NCBI GenBank assembly: GCA_036501535.1 | Contig: DASYAE010000286.1 | Span: 1-10,023, forward strand | Length of the DNA: 10,023 bases | Reading direction: 5' to 3' | From: DASYAE01 sp036501535 | GTDB lineage: Bacteria > Actinomycetota > Actinomycetes > Streptomycetales > Catenulisporaceae | Part shown: one piece after another, positions 1 to 6,742 of the stretch | Position numbering within the stretch: the first letter of the stretch is position 1 | Layout of the letters: every line of letters starts with the position of its first letter | The notes under the pieces: model-generated | Databases searched by the model: none | The model's input: only the letters and a program-made list of their open reading frames with translations | What the model was told of the DNA's origin: nothing | Made by a program: the position numbers and the translations under genes

Positions 1-1
1 C

Positions 2-268
2 ACCCGGACCGGCTCGACGTACTACCTGACCGTGGTCAACACCGAGGGCAGCGCGCATCCGAGCTCGGTGGCGCTGTCCGGCGTTCGCTCGACCTCACAT
101 ACGGCCGCCGCGGTCACCCTCTCCGGGCCCGACGAGTACGCGGCCAACTTCATCAACGCCCCGACGAACGTCACACCGGTCGACTCGACGGTCCACGGCA
201 TCGGCCCGTCGTTCGACTACACCTTCCCCGCCTACTCGATCACCGTGCTCACCTTCACAGCACACTGA
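2..268 (+). CDS. Alpha-L-arabinofuranosidase, GH51-like, C-terminal end (5' truncated by window edge)
   Basis: Only the last 88 codons lie in the window; the reading frame is open from base 2 to a TGA at 266-268. The fragment is a beta-rich domain that begins TRTGSTYYLTVVNTEG. It continues through LSGPDEYAANFINAPTNV and PVDSTVHGIGPSFDYTFPA to YSITVLTF. This matches, from memory, the C-terminal domain of GH51 alpha-L-arabinofuranosidases (Alpha-L-AF_C type), whose typical pattern is 'NPTxVxPVxSTVxGxGxxFxYTFPAYSVTVLxF'. These enzymes remove terminal arabinofuranosyl residues from plant arabinan and arabinoxylan and are often secreted. The catalytic barrel and any signal peptide lie upstream and cannot be seen, so family membership rests on this domain alone. 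The gene ends 30 bp before a strong hairpin and is convergent with the next gene. Confidence 0.72.
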   Translation, partial: TRTGSTYYLTVVNTEGSAHPSSVALSGVRSTSHTAAAVTLSGPDEYAANFINAPTNVTPVDSTVHGIGPSFDYTFPAYSITVLTFTAH

Positions 269-297
269 CAGTGCACTGACAGCGCACTGGCGCACGG

Positions 298-331
298 CGG
301 CCCGGCCCCCGAACTCTCGGGGGCCGGGCCG
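298..331. terminator. Perfect 15-bp hairpin between convergent genes, likely bidirectional terminator
   Basis: The arms at 298-312 and 317-331 are exact reverse complements (CGGCCCGGCCCCCGA and its partner) around the 4-nt loop ACTC. The hairpin lies 29 bp after the arabinofuranosidase stop and 24 bp after the stop of the minus-strand oxidoreductase. No U-tract follows on either strand, which is common for actinobacterial terminators. Because the palindrome is symmetric it can act on both strands. Confidence 0.85.
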
Positions 332-355
332 CTCGCCTGCGCGTGGGGCGCGGGA

Positions 356-1345
356 TCAGTCCGCGAAGGCGGGCGCGACCTCGCGGACGAACAGGTCCAC
401 CATGGAGTAGTCCGTGGCGACGCCCGGGAAGTAGAGGATCGTGTAGGTCAACCCGGTCTTCTGCAGGGCGGACAGCCGTTCGGCGATCTGGTCCGGGGTG
501 CCGGTCAGGTGGCTCTCGGCGTAGTTGCGCATGGTGCTCTCCAGCCGGTCGGCCGGCAGGAGCGGCGCCAGGCGGTCGCGCAGCTGCGCGAGCCGCTCCT
601 GGACGCCGGCCTCGGTCTCGGCGATGACGATGTTGTAGTTCGCCGAGCGCACGATCGCGCCGAAGTCCGTGCCGACGTCCCGGCAGTGCTCGGCGAGCAG
701 CTCGGACTTGCGCTGGAAGACCTCGGGCGTGCCGTCGAAGTTGGTGTACGCGGCGTACTTCGCGGCGATGCGCAGCGTCTTGCGCTCGCCGCCGCCGGCG
801 ATCCACAGCGGGATGCCGCCCTCCTGCAGCGGCAGCGGCCGGCAGATCGCGCCGTCCACCTGGTAGTGCTTGCCCTCGAGGGTGGCCGTGCCGGTCGACC
901 AGGCCTGGCGCATGATCTGCACGCCCTCGTCCAGCATGCCCAGCCGCTCGCCGGCGGACGGGAAGCCGTAGCCGTAAGCACGCCACTCGTGCTCGTACCA
1001 GCCGGCCCCGATGCCCATCTCGACCCGGCCGCCGGACACCGCGTCGACGGTGGCCGCGACCTTCGCCAGGTAGACCGGGTTGCGGTAGGCCATGCACGTG
1101 CACATCTGGCCGAGCCGGACCCGCTGCGTGGCCGCGCCCAAGGCGGCCATGAGGGTCCACGCCTCGTGCGTGGCCTCGTCCGTCGGCACCGGCACGGTGT
1201 GGAAGTGGTCGAATACCCAGATCGACTCGAAGGGGCCGCTCTCGGCGGCGCGGGCGACCCCCAGCATGGCCGACCACTGGTCGGCCGGGGGGACGCCGAC
1301 CAGGTCGAGACGCCAGCCTTGGGGTACGAAGAGTCCGAAGCGCAT
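356..1345 (-). CDS. LLM-class (luciferase-like) F420-dependent oxidoreductase
   Basis: A 329-aa flavin/F420 TIM-barrel enzyme of the bacterial luciferase-like family. It starts MRFGLFVPQGW and carries WVFDHF (43-48), RLGQMCTCMAYRNPVYLAK (77-95), the GIGAGWYEHEWRAYG block (111-125) and a C-terminal GTPDQIAERL (282-291). The run from the coenzyme-binding region into GAGWYxxEW is typical of actinobacterial TIGR03560-like F420 oxidoreductases (recalled, not searched). These use reduced F420 for hydride transfer to varied substrates; the substrate here cannot be inferred. The start lies 19 nt after the permease stop, so it can be co-transcribed with the ABC genes. A TAAAGT box 8 nt before the ATG, and the lack of a good Shine-Dalgarno site, suggest it may also have its own leaderless promoter. 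Dependence on F420 rather than FMN is inferred from family. Confidence 0.88.
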   Translation of the reverse strand: MRFGLFVPQGWRLDLVGVPPADQWSAMLGVARAAESGPFESIWVFDHFHTVPVPTDEATHEAWTLMAALGAATQRVRLGQMCTCMAYRNPVYLAKVAATVDAVSGGRVEMGIGAGWYEHEWRAYGYGFPSAGERLGMLDEGVQIMRQAWSTGTATLEGKHYQVDGAICRPLPLQEGGIPLWIAGGGERKTLRIAAKYAAYTNFDGTPEVFQRKSELLAEHCRDVGTDFGAIVRSANYNIVIAETEAGVQERLAQLRDRLAPLLPADRLESTMRNYAESHLTGTPDQIAERLSALQKTGLTYTILYFPGVATDYSMVDLFVREVAPAFAD

Positions 1346-1353
1346 GAATCCGC

Positions 1354-1359
1354 ACTTTA
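1354..1359 (-). promoter_or_regulatory. Candidate -10 box of a leaderless promoter for the LLM oxidoreductase
   Basis: On the minus strand TAAAGT fits TANNNT. Eight nucleotides separate it from the ATG at 1345, so transcription would begin at or next to the start codon. The stretch is AT-rich against its surroundings. No clear -35 is seen; TTCCCC lies 17 nt upstream. Read-through from the permease is equally possible. Confidence 0.4.
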
Positions 1360-1364
1360 ATCGA

Positions 1365-2801
1365 TCAACCCGAGGCGGGGAACCGGCGGCCGGGAAAGAC
1401 CTCGCGCAGCCGGACCCGGTGGCCGGTGCGCAGGATGGACCTGCGGTAGACCCCGACGGCGAACCGCGCGACGGCGATCGTGCACAAGATGCTGACCAGC
1501 GCCGAGACGGCGACCTGCCACCAGGCGACCCGGCCGAGGCCGACGAGGACCGGCATCACGAACGGCGCCGTCGGCGGCAGGTAGCCGAGCACGTCGAAGA
1601 GCGTCGACGAAGCACCGGAGCCCAGGACGGCCTCGCTGAAGAAGTAGCCGACGAGGCTCGGCAGCATCAGCGGGAAGGCCAGGCCCTGGATCTGGTCGCG
1701 CCGCTCGGCCATGGAGCCGGCGGCCGCGTAGACCCAGGACGAGAACGCGTACCCGAGCACCAGCCATATCAGCGTACTGGCCAGCACCGCGGGCGCGGTG
1801 CCGTGCAGCAGGTCGGAGCCGACCGCCGCGGCCAGCCCCGCGGCCGCCGCGCCGAGCAGCGCGGCCTGCCCGAAGGCCACCAGCCCGATGCCGAGCACCT
1901 TGCCCGCCACCAGCCGGCCCGGCCGGATCGCGGCGAGCAGCACCTCGGCGATCCGGCTGGACTTCTCCTCCGCCACGCCGGCCAGCGTCCAGGTGTTGTA
2001 CTGCGTGAGCATGAGGAAGATGACCACCAGGCCGAGGTATGACGCGGTGCCGGCGCTCTTCGCGGCAGCCGGCTGCAGGCTGGTGATCGGCACCGGCCCG
2101 GCGTGGGCGACCCGGTCGGCCTGGCCGGCCGTCAGCCCGGCCGCCCGGAACGCCTGGTCCGCGCCGAGGGTCAGCGACACCGCGTGCACGAACGTGTCGG
2201 TCGTCGAGGGCGCCGTCAGCGAGCTGGAGCCGCTTGTCGAGGGGGCCGCGATCGGCTTGTCCACGATCAGCCGGACACCCTGGCCCTCGACGATCACGAG
2301 GTCGAGCCGGCCCGAGCCCAGCTCGGCGCGCGCCTGCGCCACGCTCGGCTCGGTGACGAAGCGCACGGTCGTCCCGGTGTTCGTCGCGTCGGCGGTGACC
2401 TGCGCCTCGATCTCGGACTGCGCGGCGCCCGGCGGCGAGCCGACGAGGCCGACCTGCTGGACGTGCGGCTTTCCCCGGGTCAACACGGGTACCACGATCG
2501 CCGCCGCGATCAGCGCGAGCAGTATCAGTGTTCCGATCCGGAATATACGGCCCCGGAGACGCTCGCGGATCTCGCGGGCCGCGACGAGCCACGTCTCACG
2601 GCCGGCGGTCGAGCCGAACGCGGCGGCTGGCATCGCACGTACGGCATCTGATACACCGCCTTCATCCGCCGTGCCCCGGCGCGCGCCGGCCGTATCAGTG
2701 TACGGACTGTCGGAGTCCCTCCTGTTGCGCCGCACGATCCGGATCGCGGCGAAGACGGCCGCCGCCACCGCGATGAGCACCGGAACGATGTTCTTGTTCA
2801 T
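1365..2801 (-). CDS. ABC-2 type transporter permease, NatB/YhaP-like
   Basis: A 478-aa membrane subunit that pairs with the upstream ATPase. Its start ATG overlaps the ATPase stop (ATGA), and GGGAGG lies 7 nt before it, so this start is well supported. After an N-terminal hydrophobic segment (about 5-20) and a polar linker comes the family's usual start, WLVAAREIRERLRGRIFR (71-88), then TM 89-108 and an extracytoplasmic domain (about 110-250). Next is the diagnostic GVAEEKSSRIAEVLLAAIRPG block (275-295), with TM segments near 253-270, 300-327, 338-362, 371-390, 403-420 and 427-450. This matches the NatB/COG1668 ABC-2 exporters. Sodium export is known for Bacillus NatAB; the substrate here is unknown. 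The extra N-terminal TM and the roughly 50-residue linker are unusual. A start at Met57 would remove them but lacks the translational coupling. Confidence 0.88.
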   Translation of the reverse strand: MNKNIVPVLIAVAAAVFAAIRIVRRNRRDSDSPYTDTAGARRGTADEGGVSDAVRAMPAAAFGSTAGRETWLVAAREIRERLRGRIFRIGTLILLALIAAAIVVPVLTRGKPHVQQVGLVGSPPGAAQSEIEAQVTADATNTGTTVRFVTEPSVAQARAELGSGRLDLVIVEGQGVRLIVDKPIAAPSTSGSSSLTAPSTTDTFVHAVSLTLGADQAFRAAGLTAGQADRVAHAGPVPITSLQPAAAKSAGTASYLGLVVIFLMLTQYNTWTLAGVAEEKSSRIAEVLLAAIRPGRLVAGKVLGIGLVAFGQAALLGAAAAGLAAAVGSDLLHGTAPAVLASTLIWLVLGYAFSSWVYAAAGSMAERRDQIQGLAFPLMLPSLVGYFFSEAVLGSGASSTLFDVLGYLPPTAPFVMPVLVGLGRVAWWQVAVSALVSILCTIAVARFAVGVYRRSILRTGHRVRLREVFPGRRFPASG

Positions 2802-3694
2802 GCGAGAGCCTCCCAGAAGACCTCGGACAGCCGGCGCCGCTCGAAGCCGAACTCGGTGACCCGCCCGGCGGCCATGGCGGCCCGTAGCACCTCGTCGCTG
2901 TCCACGGACGGATCGAGCACTAGCCGCGCCGCGCCCCGGTCGACCTCGGACACGGTCACCTTGGGGATCCGCCGGGCCCAGGCGGCATCGCGGTCCCCCT
3001 CCACGCGCACGACCAGCCGGCGCTCGCCGGCGGCCGCCAGGTCGTCGACCCGCCCGGCGGCGACCAGCCGGCCGTGGTCGATGATCACGACCGACTCGCA
3101 CAGGTCCTCGACCTGGTCCAGCTGGTGGCTGGAGAACAGCACGCAGCAGCCGTGCGCGGCCTGCTCGGCGAGCACCGCGCCGATCGCGTCGATGCCCGGC
3201 GGATCGAGCCCGGCCAGCGGCTCGTCCAGGACCAGCAGGTCCGGAGCGTGCAGGAGCGCGGCGGCGAGCTGGACCCGCTGCTGGTTCCCGTGCGAGAGCG
3301 ACTCGACGGTGCTGTCCGCGCGCTCGGTGAGGCCCAGTCGTTCGAGCCAGGTCATCGCCGCCGCCGACGCCGCCGACGGGCTGAAGCCGTGCAGCGCGCC
3401 GAGGTATTCGAGCTGTTCGCGTACACGCATCGTCGGATACAGGCCGCGCTCCTCGGGCATGTAGCCGAAGCGGCGGCGCTCCTCCTCGCCGACCGCGGTG
3501 CCGTTCCAGCGCACCGTCCCGGCGTCCAGCTCGGTCAGCCCGAAGACGGCGCGCATCGTGGTCGTCTTGCCGGCTCCGTTCGGGCCGAGGAAGCCGCAGA
3601 CCCGTCCCGCGGCGACGCCGAAGGACAGCCCGTCCAGCGCGGTCAGCGGGCCGAAGCGGCGGCTCAGGGCATTTACTTCCAGTGCAGGGGCCAT
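2798..3694 (-). CDS. ABC transporter ATP-binding protein, NatA/YhaQ-like
   Basis: A 298-aa cytoplasmic ATPase that energises the overlapping permease. It shows Walker A GPNGAGKTT (37-45), the NatA-style MPEERGLYP in the Q-loop region (79-87), the signature LSHGNQQRVQ (133-142), Walker B LLVLDEPLAGLDP (153-165) and the H-loop SSHQ (188-191). A C-terminal domain (about 225-298) ends in FGFERRRLSEVFWEALA, as in drug and Na-efflux ABC-2 ATPases. I chose the ATG at 3694 because MAPALEVNALSRRFG is the usual family start. An in-frame ATG at 3730 would add 12 residues. At 3694 a GGGAG lies only 2 nt from the ATG, too close for a normal ribosome site, so initiation may be leaderless. It is the first gene of the minus-strand operon, divergent from the histidine kinase. 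Confidence 0.92.
   Translation of the reverse strand: MAPALEVNALSRRFGPLTALDGLSFGVAAGRVCGFLGPNGAGKTTTMRAVFGLTELDAGTVRWNGTAVGEEERRRFGYMPEERGLYPTMRVREQLEYLGALHGFSPSAASAAAMTWLERLGLTERADSTVESLSHGNQQRVQLAAALLHAPDLLVLDEPLAGLDPPGIDAIGAVLAEQAAHGCCVLFSSHQLDQVEDLCESVVIIDHGRLVAAGRVDDLAAAGERRLVVRVEGDRDAAWARRIPKVTVSEVDRGAARLVLDPSVDSDEVLRAAMAAGRVTEFGFERRRLSEVFWEALA
2809..2814 (-). promoter_or_regulatory. Ribosome binding site GGGAGG of the permease
   Basis: GGGAGG on the minus strand lies 7 nt before the ATG at 2801, inside the 3' end of the ATPase gene. It supports the long permease start and translational coupling. Confidence 0.75.
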
Positions 3695-3782
3695 GGCTCC
3701 CAGCTTCGCGGGCGCGCCGGCCCGGATCATCGGCGGCCGGTCTGATCTTCGCCGCGGCAGCGGCGTCCGGCGAGGGTCGGAC

Positions 3783-3806
3783 CGGCTCCACCCGGGGTTG
3801 GAGCCG
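3783..3806. repeat. Inverted repeat CGGCTCCA-N8-TGGAGCCG in the divergent promoter region, candidate operator
   Basis: Two exact 8-bp arms (3783-3790 and 3799-3806) flank the spacer CCCGGGGT. It lies between the ATPase start (3694 or 3730) and the kinase start (3863), where both promoters must be. A dyad of this size could bind the dimeric LuxR/NarL-type regulator encoded at 5122-5895, or form a hairpin in the untranslated leader of the ABC operon. The binding protein is inference. Confidence 0.45.
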
Positions 3807-3849
3807 CCGGATCGGTCCTACGGCCCACGACGTGGCCGCGCACGTCACC

Positions 3850-3855
3850 TAGACT
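3850..3855 (+). promoter_or_regulatory. -10 box TAGACT of a leaderless promoter for the histidine kinase
   Basis: TAGACT fits TANNNT and lies 7 nt before the GTG at 3863, the usual spacing to a transcription start. There is no Shine-Dalgarno site before the GTG. No convincing -35 is seen. Confidence 0.55.
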
Positions 3856-3862
3856 CCGGCAG

Positions 3863-5125
3863 GTGGACATCGAGCCGCTGGAGAGCCCCGCGCCGGCCGG
3901 CCCGCATCAGACCTCTTCTCCGCGGGCCGCGAACCTCGTGTGGAAGGGCCTCGGGGTCGCGCTGATGCTCGCCGCGGTCAACATCGGGGTGACGGCGCAC
4001 TCCCGGCCGGCTCCCGGGGTCCACGGCACGGGCCTGGCGATCTCGCTCACGCTGGCGGGCGCGCTCCTCGGCGCGGCCGGCGCGCTCGCGACGATGAGAG
4101 CGGCGCTCGTCCCGCACGTCGCCGCGCTGGCGCTCCTCTCGCTGAGCACGGGCGCCCTCATCTGGTTCCAGCCTCGCGGAGGCAGCGGCCTGGCGCTCTC
4201 CGGCGTGGTGTTCATGCTGCTCTCAGCCCGCTTCTGGCGGCATCACGCGCTCCTGCCGGCGCTGGTCTTGACGCTGTTCGCGGGGCTGTCGCTCGAGATG
4301 AGCGCGGCTCGCCGCGAATCCGCGGCGTTGGGCCTCGCGATGTGCGCCCCGCTGCTCTCGGCCTGCGTGCTCACCGTGCTGCTGCAGTCGCTGCGCGAGG
4401 CGAAGGTCCGGGCCGAGTCGCTGCTGGCGCAGGTCGAGGCGAACCGGGGCGCCGAGGCGCGGGCCGCGGCGCTGGCCGAGCGGCAGCACCTCGCGCGGGA
4501 GATGCACGACGTGCTCGCGCACTCGCTGTCCGGGCTCATACTGCAGCTGGAGGGCGTGCGGCTGCTGGCCGGGACCAGCCCGTCCGACCCGCGGCTGGCG
4601 CAGGCCGCCGACCGCGCCCACGAACTCGCCCGGGACGGCCTGGTCGAGGCGCGCCAGGCCATCAGGATGCTGCGCGACGAGGAGCTTCCCGGACCCGACG
4701 CCCTGAGCACGCTCACCGACCAGTTCATGGAGCGCACCGGCCTCCCGTGCACGTTCACCGCGTCCGGGCAGCCGTTCGGCGTGAAGCCCGACGCGCGGCT
4801 CGCGCTGTACCGGGTCGCGCAGGAAGCGCTCACCAACATCGTCAAGCACGCCGATGCGGAGCGGGTCGAGGTGCGGCTGGACTACGCGGACGAGCGGGTG
4901 AGCCTGACGATCGAGGACTTCGCCGACGACCGCCGCGCCCCGGAGCCGGCCGCGGAATCAGGAGCCGATGACGATGTTGCGCACTCGGGCCCTGATTCCA
5001 GCCCTGACTCCAGCTCCGGCTACGGCCTGACCGGCATGCGCGAGCGCGCCGAACTGCTCGGCGGGACGCTCCGGACGGCCGCGACGCGGTCCGGCTTCCG
5101 GGTCGAACTGCGGGTCCCGGCATGA
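3863..5125 (+). CDS. Sensor histidine kinase, DesK/HisKA_3 type
   Basis: A 420-aa membrane kinase. The N-terminal half has about five or six hydrophobic segments (near 24-45, 57-77, 83-102, 108-123, 129-146 and 154-175), with no obvious periplasmic sensor domain, so it probably senses in or at the membrane. A short coiled linker (about 177-207) leads to the HisKA_3 box AREMHDVLAHSLSG (211-224), with H215 the expected phosphoacceptor. The ATPase domain has the N box RVAQEALTNIVKHA (317-330) and G2 box GYGLTGMRERAELLGG (386-401). The G1 region is odd: a conserved Asp may be D352 (IEDFADD), but the usual DxGxG is absent. In its place is a Ser/Asp/Ala-rich stretch (354-386) containing a tandem repeat. 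The stop overlaps the regulator's start (ATGA). It is divergent from the ABC operon. The GTG start is chosen from the promoter spacing. Confidence 0.9.
   Translation: MDIEPLESPAPAGPHQTSSPRAANLVWKGLGVALMLAAVNIGVTAHSRPAPGVHGTGLAISLTLAGALLGAAGALATMRAALVPHVAALALLSLSTGALIWFQPRGGSGLALSGVVFMLLSARFWRHHALLPALVLTLFAGLSLEMSAARRESAALGLAMCAPLLSACVLTVLLQSLREAKVRAESLLAQVEANRGAEARAAALAERQHLAREMHDVLAHSLSGLILQLEGVRLLAGTSPSDPRLAQAADRAHELARDGLVEARQAIRMLRDEELPGPDALSTLTDQFMERTGLPCTFTASGQPFGVKPDARLALYRVAQEALTNIVKHADAERVEVRLDYADERVSLTIEDFADDRRAPEPAAESGADDDVAHSGPDSSPDSSSGYGLTGMRERAELLGGTLRTAATRSGFRVELRVPA
4990..5013 (+). repeat. 12-bp tandem repeat (2 copies) in the kinase ATPase-domain linker
   Basis: CCCTGATTCCAG is followed directly by CCCTGACTCCAG, with one mismatch. 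Read in frame it encodes PDSSPDSS (residues 377-384). It lies in a stretch (about 4950-5013) with AT-richer codons (gaa, tca, gat, gtt, cct) than the rest of the gene, which suggests expansion of a disordered linker by slippage. Confidence 0.75.
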
Positions 5126-5895
5126 CCGCCGGGTCCGAAGACGCTGCCGAGGACACCGCCGAGGACACTCCCGGCGGCGCGGGCGAGCCGGCCGCCGCCA
5201 TCCGGGTGCTGGCCGCGGACGACCAGCGCGTGGTGCGCGAAGGCCTCGCCCTCGTGCTCGGCCTGCTGCCGGGCGTCGAGGTCGTCGGCACCGCGGCGGA
5301 CGGCGACGAGGCCATCGAGCTCGCCCGCGACCTGCGGCCCGACGTGGTCCTGATGGACCTGCGCATGCCGCGCCGCGACGGCGTGGCGGCCATTCGCGTG
5401 CTGCGCGAACGGTTCCCGCAGATCAAAGTCATCGTGCTGACGACGTACGCCGACGACCGCTCGGTGGTCGAGGCGCTGCGCGCGGGAGCCCGCGGCTACC
5501 TGACGAAGGACGCCGGCGGCGCCGAGATCAGCCGCGCGCTGCGCGAAGTGCTCGAGGACCGCTCGGTCATCGACCCCGCGGTGCAGCACCACCTGGTCGA
5601 CGCCATCGCCTCGGCCGCGCCGCCCGGGACCGCCGCGGCGGCCGACCGGGCGGCGCGAGCGCTCCCCGGCGGCCTGACCCCGCGCGAGGCCGAGGTCTTG
5701 GCCCTCATCGCGCAGGGCCTGCCCAACGCGCAGATCGCCCGGCGGCTCGTGGTCAGCGAGTCCACCGTGAAGAGCCATATCAACCATCTGCTGCCGAAGA
5801 TCAACGCCCGGGACCGGGCCCAGGCGGTGACCTTCGCCTACCGGCACGGGCTGCTCTCGCCCGGCGACCCCGGCGACGGGACCGCAGAGGACTGA
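5122..5895 (+). CDS. Response regulator, REC plus LuxR/NarL-type helix-turn-helix
   Basis: A 257-aa regulator whose ATG overlaps the kinase stop, so the two form a translationally coupled pair. After an acidic N-terminal tail (1-25) comes the REC domain (about 27-145). It has the acidic pair D33-D34, phosphoacceptor D79 in VLMDLRMP, T107 and K129 (YLTKDAGG). An Ala-rich linker (about 162-183) leads to the LuxR-type HTH (185-237), with LTPREAEVLALIAQGL, NAQIARRLVVSESTVKSHI and LLPKINARDRAQAV. Phosphorylation by the kinase should promote dimerisation and DNA binding. The nearest plausible target is the divergent promoter with the inverted repeat at 3783-3806, making it a candidate controller of the ABC transporter. 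That target is inferred from gene order only. The N-terminal tail is built from a 12-bp tandem repeat. Confidence 0.94.
   Translation: MTAGSEDAAEDTAEDTPGGAGEPAAAIRVLAADDQRVVREGLALVLGLLPGVEVVGTAADGDEAIELARDLRPDVVLMDLRMPRRDGVAAIRVLRERFPQIKVIVLTTYADDRSVVEALRAGARGYLTKDAGGAEISRALREVLEDRSVIDPAVQHHLVDAIASAAPPGTAAAADRAARALPGGLTPREAEVLALIAQGLPNAQIARRLVVSESTVKSHINHLLPKINARDRAQAVTFAYRHGLLSPGDPGDGTAED
5134..5169 (+). repeat. 12-bp tandem repeat (3 copies) in the N-terminal tail of the response regulator
   Basis: TCCGAAGACGCT, GCCGAGGACACC and GCCGAGGACACT are consecutive. The last two differ at one base; the first is degenerate. They encode SEDA-AEDT-AEDT, an acidic tail before the REC domain that is not part of the usual fold. 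Confidence 0.7.
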
Positions 5896-5923
5896 GCCCG
5901 ACCCTGCTGCGGGGCCAGCCGAG

Positions 5924-5957
5924 GCCGCCGCGCAAATGCGCGCCGGAGTGCGGCGGC
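5924..5957. terminator. Imperfect hairpin between convergent genes, possible bidirectional terminator
   Basis: The outer arms GCCGCC (5924-5929) and GGCGGC (5952-5957) and the inner stem GCGC (5930-5933)/GCGC (5938-5941) around AAAT can fold together, with unpaired bases (about 5943-5951) on the 3' side. It lies in the 69-bp gap between the response regulator (+) and the GPP34-like gene (-). No U-tract is present. Confidence 0.45.
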
Positions 5958-5964
5958 ACGCGCT

Positions 5965-6735
5965 CTAGTGGTGGTCGCCGCCACCGTAGCCGCCGGCATC
6001 GTGATGTCCGCCTGTGTGACCGTGATGAACATGGGTGTATCCGCCAGTTTGGTGGCCGCGGTTCAGTACGTATTGAATCGCGACGAGCCTGTCGATATCT
6101 TCCGGCAGCGCCTGCGCGACGGCCTTGGCCGCCTCGACGCTCCTCGGGTCGATCATGCCGTCCACGCTCGCGACGATCTGCGCGGACCGCACCGCGCCCG
6201 CCAGCCGCCGCCGGGCCGAACGGCCGAACGGGCCGCGGTAGAGATGCCGGTCGAGCCGGCACGCGCTGACGAGACCGGCCAAAACCACGTCCGGCGGTGG
6301 CGCCGCCCTTCCTTGCGCGACCCCGTCGATGCGCGCCAGCACGGCAGCCCGCCGCGCCGTGTCGAGGACGACGATCCTGGGGTCCGTCAGCGCCGCGTTC
6401 CTCCGCTGCTCGACCCGCACCGCGCCCTGGTCCTGCAGCAGCGAGAAGTATTCGCCGGCCATCGTGACGTCCTCCAGCGCCCCCCGCAACCATGTCTTGA
6501 CCGTCGGCGCCTCGTTCTCGCTCTCCAACGCGGCAAGGACGCCGGCCAAACGCCGATCGCCGATCGGCGTCTGGCCGATCACCGCGATCCGGCGGCCCTC
6601 GACCTCGATCCGCCCGGCCAGCACCAGGTCGACCAGCTCCGCGGCACGCAGCGCGAAACCGATCCTGTCCGGCACACGGACCCGTCCCCCACGCGGCGCG
6701 ATCGCCGCCATCAGCAGGTCTTCCCCCAAAGCCAT
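5965..6735 (-). CDS. GPP34 (GOLPH3/VPS74-like) family protein with His/Gly-rich C-terminal tail
   Basis: A 256-aa protein. It opens MALGEDLLMAAIAPRGGRV, followed by GFALRAAELVDLVLAGRIEVEGRRIAVIG. TPIGDRRLAGVLAAL, VKTWLRGALE and an RRNAALTDPRIVVLDTARRA segment come next. This order of an EDLL start, an LA(G/R)AxLxDLxLxGRI-like helix, a TGDxLLD-like turn and a W-containing segment fits the actinobacterial GPP34 family (PF05719, recalled). In eukaryotes the fold binds PI4P on Golgi membranes; in Actinobacteria its role is unknown, though membrane association is plausible. The last 30 residues (about 227-256) contain nine His and many Gly (HVHHGH, GGHH, GGGDHH), which looks like a metal-binding tail. 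The start at 6735 fits the domain and lies 7 nt from a TAATAT box; the longer frame to 6843 would read through that promoter. Confidence 0.85.
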   Translation of the reverse strand: MALGEDLLMAAIAPRGGRVRVPDRIGFALRAAELVDLVLAGRIEVEGRRIAVIGQTPIGDRRLAGVLAALESENEAPTVKTWLRGALEDVTMAGEYFSLLQDQGAVRVEQRRNAALTDPRIVVLDTARRAAVLARIDGVAQGRAAPPPDVVLAGLVSACRLDRHLYRGPFGRSARRRLAGAVRSAQIVASVDGMIDPRSVEAAKAVAQALPEDIDRLVAIQYVLNRGHQTGGYTHVHHGHTGGHHDAGGYGGGDHH

Positions 6736-6742
6736 AATGCTG

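Noticed and set aside
261..292. Short near-repeats of CACTGACAG/GCACTG after the arabinofuranosidase stop
   Set aside because: Only two to three imperfect 8-10 bp units; too short to call a functional repeat, and not linked to any element beyond the adjacent terminator.
255..1355. Long minus-strand frame overlapping the oxidoreductase, very rich in Arg, Ala, Pro and Gly
   Set aside because: It is a high-GC shadow frame of the LLM oxidoreductase. The same holds for the other long overlapping frames across the ABC, kinase and AspRS genes.
6558..6569. Perfect 12-bp palindrome CGCCGATCGGCG
   Set aside because: It lies within the coding region of the GPP34-like gene, encodes an ordinary part of the domain (the TPIGDRR turn), and such GC palindromes are expected by chance in this base composition.
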